Of a stretch of 64,000 bases of DNA, positions 59,184-64,000 are shown in pieces. The notes under the pieces are model-generated. The model was not told where the DNA came from and did not search any database. It saw only the letters and a program-made list of their open reading frames with translations. Position 1 is the stretch's first letter. Every line of letters starts with the position of its first letter. The DNA is from Muricoccus harenae (GTDB lineage Bacteria; Pseudomonadota; Alphaproteobacteria; Acetobacterales; Acetobacteraceae). The stretch lies in the NCBI RefSeq assembly GCF_009848505.1, contig NZ_WWDL01000003.1:124001-188000 (forward strand), in the 5' to 3' direction. The position numbers were made by a program, and so were the translations under genes.

Positions 59184-60007
59184 GCGCCCCGGTCCTTCAG
59201 GTACGCGAGCTGGTGATGCGCTTCGGTGGGCTGACCGCCGTGAACCAGGTCTCCTTCAATGCGAGGGCGGGCGACATTACCGCGGTGATCGGGCCGAATG
59301 GCGCGGGCAAGACCACCGTCTTCAACCTCATCACAGGCTTTTACCGACCGAGCGCGGGCGAGATCCTGCTGCACGGACGCTCCGGGGAGCGGGCGCTGCA
59401 CCGGACGCCGGGGCACCGCATCGCGCAGGAAGGGGTGGCGCGCACCTTCCAGAACATCCGCCTTTTCCCCGGCATGACGGTGCTGGAAAACCTGTTGGTC
59501 GCTCAGCACAACCGCCTGCAGGCCTCGACCTTCTTCGGCATCGGCGCGGCGCTCGGCCTCGGGCGCTACAGGGCGGCGGAGCGCGCGGCCGTGGATCTGG
59601 CAAAGCACTGGCTGGAGGCGACGCGGCTGCTGGACCGCGCGGACGATGCAGCGGGCAGCCTGCCCTATGGCGCGCAGCGGCGGCTGGAGATCGCGCGGGC
59701 TATGTGCACGGAGCCGGTGCTGCTCTGCCTCGATGAGCCGGCGGCGGGGCTGAACCCGCGGGAATCCGAGGAGCTGTCGGAGCTGATCCGGCTGATCCGC
59801 GCGAGCGGATGCTCCATCCTGCTGATCGAGCACGACATGGGCGTGGTGATGAAGATCTCGGACCGCGTCGTGGTGCTAGACCACGGGAAGAAGATCGCAG
59901 ACGGCACGCCGGCGGAGGTGCGGGCAGATGAGACGGTGATCGCCGCTTATCTCGGCGAGGGCGATGAGGATGACACGCCGGCGGTTCCCCTGGAGGGCGC
60001 GGCGTGA
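59180..60007 (+). CDS. livG: Liv-type ABC transporter ATP-binding protein LivG
   Basis: 275 aa ATPase. Walker A GPNGAGKTT, Q-loop region GVARTFQNIRLFPGMTVLEN, signature degenerate as LPYGAQRRLEIARAM (LivG-typical), Walker B LLCLDEPAAGLNPRE and switch His in LLIEHDMGVV. A short acidic tail follows. GTG start at 59180 overlapping the livM stop; the open frame upstream is a livM shadow. Confidence 0.94.
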
Positions 60008-60717
60008 GCGCCATGCTGCGGATGGAGAGCGTGACCGCCGCCTATGGCGCGGTGGAGGCGCTGCGGGGCGTATCGGTGCATGTCGACGCCGGTGAGATCG
60101 TCACGCTGATCGGCGCGAATGGCGCCGGCAAGTCCACGCTGCTGATGACCATCTTCGGCGCACCCCGCGCGCGGGCCGGGCGCATCTCCTTTGAGGGGCG
60201 CGACATCACCGCATTGCCGATGCATGAGATCGCGCGCGCCGGAATCGCGCAGTCACCGGAGGGGCGGCGGATCTTCCCCCGCATGACGGTGCGCGAGAAT
60301 CTGCTGATGGGCGCGCAGGCCATGGGCGTCGATCCGGCGCCGGGGCTGGAGCAGGCCTTCAACCTGTTCCCCCGGCTGAAGGAGCGCGAGGCGCAGCGGG
60401 GCGGCACGCTCTCCGGCGGGGAGCAGCAAATGCTGGCGATCGCCCGGGCGCTGATGTCCCGGCCCCGGCTGCTGCTGCTGGACGAGCCCTCGCTCGGCCT
60501 CGCGCCGCTGGTGGTGCGGCAGATCTTCTCCGCGATCCGGGAGCTGAATGCCCGCACGGGTCTCACGGTGCTGCTGGTGGAGCAGAATGCCAACCAGGCA
60601 CTGCGGCTGGCGCATCGGGGCTATGTGCTCGTGACCGGGCGCGTGACGCTGGAAGGCACGGGGGCCGAGCTGCTCGCCCGGCCCGAGGTCCGGGACGCCT
60701 ATCTGGGCGCCCACTGA
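60004..60717 (+). CDS. livF: Liv-type ABC transporter ATP-binding protein LivF
   Basis: 237 aa ATPase. Walker A GANGAGKST, QSPEGRRIFPRMTVRENLLM, signature LSGGEQQMLAIARALM, Walker B LLLLDEPSLGLAPL and VLLVEQNANQAL. GTG at 60004 overlaps the livG stop, so all four genes are coupled. A binding protein of the same system is expected next, but a minus-strand gene intervenes. Confidence 0.95.
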   Translation: MSAMLRMESVTAAYGAVEALRGVSVHVDAGEIVTLIGANGAGKSTLLMTIFGAPRARAGRISFEGRDITALPMHEIARAGIAQSPEGRRIFPRMTVRENLLMGAQAMGVDPAPGLEQAFNLFPRLKEREAQRGGTLSGGEQQMLAIARALMSRPRLLLLDEPSLGLAPLVVRQIFSAIRELNARTGLTVLLVEQNANQALRLAHRGYVLVTGRVTLEGTGAELLARPEVRDAYLGAH

Positions 60718-60730
60718 CCTCCCTTCCGCA

Positions 60731-63103
60731 TCAGCCGATCAACGACCATTCGCTGCCGACAGCCGTGGTGACGCCCGCCCCATAGGTCAGGATGAAGTCG
60801 TCGGTGACGGACAGGATGCCGTCGCTCACGGTCAGGCGCAGGTTCAGGGCGCTCTCCCCGCAGGCCGCCGCCCCGATGCTCAGCGTCTGGGTGGTGCCGT
60901 CCAGGGTAAGCCAATCGGGAATGGCGCCGCCATCCGCCATGCTCAGCGTGTAGGTGAGCTTCTGGCCGACATCCGCATCGATGAAGTGGCCTGCGGCGAG
61001 CTTGAAGGCGGCGGGGGTGCCATCCGTGCGCACGGCCATGTCGGAGATGGGCGCCATCTCCACGGGCCGGTTGTCGACGAGGAGCGACACCTCCACCTTC
61101 CGGGGCGTGCCGAACTCGTCGCGCACCGTGATCTTGACGTGGTCGCGGCCGAGATAGCCCGCCTTCGGGGTGTAGGTGAAGGAACCGTCTGCGGCGAAGG
61201 TGATGAAGCCTTCCTTCGCCGTCCCGATGGGAATGCCGATCGCCTCATCCACCCTCAGGCCCTGGCCGTCGGTCAGGTCATTGGTCAGCACGCCCTCGGA
61301 GGCGTCCCCCATCAGAGCAACGCCGGGCTTGACGACATAGCTGTCGTCCCTGGCCTCCAGGTCCGGGCGCACCCGGACGGTGATCTCCTTCATGAAGGCC
61401 GAGCTCCCGTTGCCGTCGCTCGCGAGGAGGACAACCTTCACATTCGTCTCCCCCGCCTCATAGTCGAGGCTGGCGCCTGCCTTCAGCGCAAGCTTGCCGT
61501 CCCTGATCTCGAAGCGGCCGGACAGCGGATCGCCACCGGCGACTGAGAGGGTATAGCCGGTCCTGGCGCTCACCGCGCCAAGCGTGACGCCCACCGCATC
61601 ATCCGCCACCACCATCTGGCAGTTGACGAAGTTCAGGCCGAAGGAGTGGATAGTGGTGCTGATGGTGCTGCTGGCGCCCCACTGGTCGGTCGCCTTGATC
61701 GTCAGTTCGGCGTCGGTATTCTCGGTGAACTTGCTGTCGGCCTTGAGCTTCAACCGGTAGGCGCTGTCCGACCGGACGATCTCGAACATGTCGGCCTTGG
61801 TGCCACCGATGGAGAAAGAAACCCCGTCGTCATTCGCGTCCTGAACATCGAGGATGCCCACCTCCGCGCCCTTGGTGCGGGACACCACGGCATGGTCCGT
61901 GAGCGTCAGGGTGGGGGCGAGGTTCGTAAAGGCGGAGAAGCTGGCGGTGGCGCTGCTGGTGTTCCCGAGCGCGTCGCTCATGACATAGGTGAAGCTGTCG
62001 GTGCCGACATAGCCGGCATTGGGCGTGTAGACCGCGGCGCCGTTCGCCTGGGTCGTGACCGAGCTATGGGCGGTCGCGAAGGTGCCGATGCTGACGGCCG
62101 CCAGCTTCACGCTGAATTCCTGAACCTGTTCGTTGGCCAGTAGGTTCATGGCCAGCGTGCGGTCATTCGGCGTTCGGCCGGCATTCTCGGAGTGGGCGCC
62201 CCAGGGCTCCACGACATTCGTCAGGTCGACAATGGCGTGGTGGTCGCGGCGGATGCCGTAGGAATCCGTGACGCGCAGGCTGACGAGGTAGTCGGACCCG
62301 GCCTCATAATCGCCGAGCGTCGCGCCTTCCTTCAGGAAGAGCGAGTTCCCCGAGACGTAGAAGCCGGTATGCAGGCTCGTGATCGTGTGGGTGTCGCCCA
62401 GATCGGGATCGATGACGCTGAGCGTGCCGAGGTTCAGAGCGCCGGGCGCGTTCTCCGGCCGGGGTGAGGCGGCCAGGGTGACGCCGGTGGACGCGCGGGC
62501 GGTGGAGAAGATGAAGTCGTTCGCCGAGAGCTGGCCGAGGGTGACGGTTGGCAGCCGCAGGATGTCGGCACTGAAGGGCGAGCTGAAATCGATATGGAGG
62601 CCACCATTCGGGCGGACATCGACATGGCTCAGAAGTTCCGCAAAGCTGGTGATGCCGGTGTCCAGGAGCAGGATCTTGTCGGTGCCGGGCGTGAAGTCCG
62701 CGAAGGTGTCAATGCCGTGGCCGTCATAGATGAAGACGTCCTCACCGGCGCCGCCGATGAAACGGTCGTCGCCATAACTGCCGCGGACGGTGTCGGCGCC
62801 GGCCGTTCCCACCACGCGGACAGCACCGAAATCGATGGCGTTGACCGAGAGGCTGGTGGCGGTCTCTGCGGAGATGACGATCTACCCCGGGCCAAAAGCT
62901 GCGGCGGCCGTCTCGCCGAGGGCGATGCTTTGCGCTCCTGTGCCGCGCAGGATGATCTGGTCGAGGCCGGACATGCCCGTGAAATCGGAATCGACAACCG
63001 ACGCATCGAAGTTCAAGAGGAGGTAGTCCGTCGCCGCCGTTCCGGCCACACCGGCTGCCGCGGCAAGCATCTGGTCCTTCGTATTGAACACAAAACGGGC
63101 CAT
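60731..63103 (-). pseudogene. Cadherin-like/RTX-like Ca-binding surface protein, interrupted by an amber stop
   Basis: One frame of 790 codons from ATG 63103 (MARFVFNTKDQMLAAAAG) broken only by TAG at 62882-62884, after residue 73. After it come an RTX-like Ca-binding stretch (GSYGDDRFIGGAGEDVFIYD), several cadherin/tandem-95-type repeats (GAAVYTPNAGYVGTDSFTYV; DGSFTYTPKAGYLGRDHVKI) and a C-terminal Ig/CADG-like domain (GQKLTYTLSMADGGAIPDWL). No classical signal peptide; type I secretion is likely. A C-to-T change from CAG would make this stop. Converges with livF. Confidence 0.82.
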
Positions 63104-63262
63104 GGTCTGATCCGATGATTGGTTAAAGCATCGCAACGGAAACGTGAGATCACAACAAGGTGTGGTCGCTGATTCCACTGCCACTTTCGGCAGCCTCGCA
63201 CCGGCATTGAATCGGCTCCGGCTCAACGCCTAGGCTCAACCAAGCAGCCTCCGGAGATTCCC

Positions 63263-64000
63263 ATGACTCTCGAACGCCGCGTCGTTCTCGGCGCATCCTT
63301 GTGCCTTCCAGCGCTCCTGGCATCACGCGGCGCCCTGGCCCAGGCGCGAACCGTCCGGATCGGGATGGTGGGGCCGCTGACCGGCGCCAACGCCACCTTC
63401 GGCGCGCAGATGCGCGAAGGCGCGACCCAGGCGGTGACCGATATCAACGCCGCCGGCGGCGTCCTCGGCCAGCAAGTGGTGCTGGAGACGGGCGACGATG
63501 CCTGCGACCCGCGCCAGGCGGTTTCGGTCGCCAACCAACTGGCGGGGCGCCAGGTGCGGGTGGTGATCGGGCATTACTGCTCCGGCTCCTCCATCCCGGC
63601 GAGCAAGGTCTATACGGAGGAAGGCGTGCTGCAGATCAGCCCCGCCTCCACCAACCCGCGCTACACCGACGAGGGCGCCTGGAACACCTTCCGCACCTGC
63701 GGGCGGGACGACCAGCAGGGCTCGATCGCCGGCAAGTACATCGCCGACACCTACAAGGGGAAGCGGATCGCCGTTCTTCACGACAACTCCGCCTATGGCA
63801 AAGGCCTGGCGGACGAGACGAAGAAGGCGATGAACGCCGCCGGCACGACCGAGGCGATCTACGCCGCCTACACCCCGGGCGAGCGCGACTACAATGCGGT
63901 GGTGTCGCGGCTGAAGGCCGCGAATGTCGATGTCATCTATGTCGGGGGCTATCACACCGAGGCCGGGCTGATCGTGCGCCAGGCCAAGGAGCAGGGCATG
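63263..64000 (+). CDS. LivK-type periplasmic branched-chain amino acid-binding protein (cut by window edge)
   Basis: First 246 codons; the frame is open to the last base. Leader MTLERRVVLGASLCLPALLA ending ALAQ, then the family motif VRIGMVGPLTGANATFGAQM, AGGVLGQQVVLETGDDACDP, RQAVSVANQLAG, VVIGHYCSGSSIPASKVY and RIAVLHDNSAYGKGLADETK. The Ca-free HAAT binding fold is certain; the ligand is not. CCGGAGA gives the ribosome site. It probably serves the LivHMGF complex encoded 2.5 kb upstream on the same strand. Confidence 0.93.
   Translation, partial: MTLERRVVLGASLCLPALLASRGALAQARTVRIGMVGPLTGANATFGAQMREGATQAVTDINAAGGVLGQQVVLETGDDACDPRQAVSVANQLAGRQVRVVIGHYCSGSSIPASKVYTEEGVLQISPASTNPRYTDEGAWNTFRTCGRDDQQGSIAGKYIADTYKGKRIAVLHDNSAYGKGLADETKKAMNAAGTTEAIYAAYTPGERDYNAVVSRLKAANVDVIYVGGYHTEAGLIVRQAKEQGM

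Overview
The window is very GC-rich (roughly 70 percent by eye), with dense, often overlapping genes. Its content points to an alphaproteobacterium of the Acetobacteraceae, probably Roseomonas-like. This is inferred from the alphaproteobacterial ftsW-murG-murC-murB-ddl-ftsQ-ftsA-ftsZ-lpxC-bamD-recN order, the many Bug/TctC and Liv transport genes, and several proteins of Roseomonas flavour; no search was run.

Layout. 1-12690: division and cell-wall (dcw) cluster, entered inside ftsW, running to ftsZ, a strong terminator, then lpxC, bamD and recN. 12868-14944: an HTH-TolB-TPR protein, a striking array of phased palindromes, and a small secreted repeat protein. 15006-23047: endonuclease V, ligA, a methyltransferase, a frameshifted MHS-type transporter gene, a LysE exporter, a thioredoxin-fold peroxiredoxin-like protein and a LysR regulator. 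23108-23817: two near-identical small secreted proteins, paralogs of the one at 14.6 kb. 24325-41563: housekeeping and stress genes, namely M24 aminopeptidase, DUF1127, prmA, uvrD/pcrA, a BASS-type transporter, DUF2239, DoxX, metF, mlaA, mlaC, an M20 amidohydrolase, ettA, acetyltransferases, an SH3-domain protein and OsmC. 41634-48689: a decayed peptide-transporter binding protein, M29 aminopeptidase, a four-gene overlapping operon (SDR plus HcnABC-like dehydrogenase), and a copper-handling trio (DUF2946, PCuAC, YcnI-like). 48880-64000: a catabolic and uptake region with RraA-like, Ldh2, two TctC proteins, an HIBADH-like reductase, a leaderless ModA-like protein, an NTF2-like protein, maleylacetate reductase, an FMN reductase and livHMGF. 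A nonsense-interrupted cadherin-like gene on the opposite strand separates these from a livK-type binding protein cut by the right edge.

How the genes work together. The dcw genes make lipid II and the divisome in one closely coupled operon. mlaA and mlaC belong to outer-membrane lipid trafficking. The last 16 kb looks like acquisition and breakdown of small organic acids or aromatic ring-fission products, but no ring-cleavage enzyme lies in the window, so the substrate is unknown.

Four loci look broken: the MHS transporter (one missing base), a ZIP transporter remnant, a peptide-binding protein remnant, and the cadherin-like gene (in-frame amber stop). No tRNA, rRNA, CRISPR array, IS element or phage gene was recognised. 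The best candidate for something undescribed is the GRTPLA-repeat secreted protein family with the helically phased palindromes and the HTH-TolB-TPR gene beside its 14.6 kb member.
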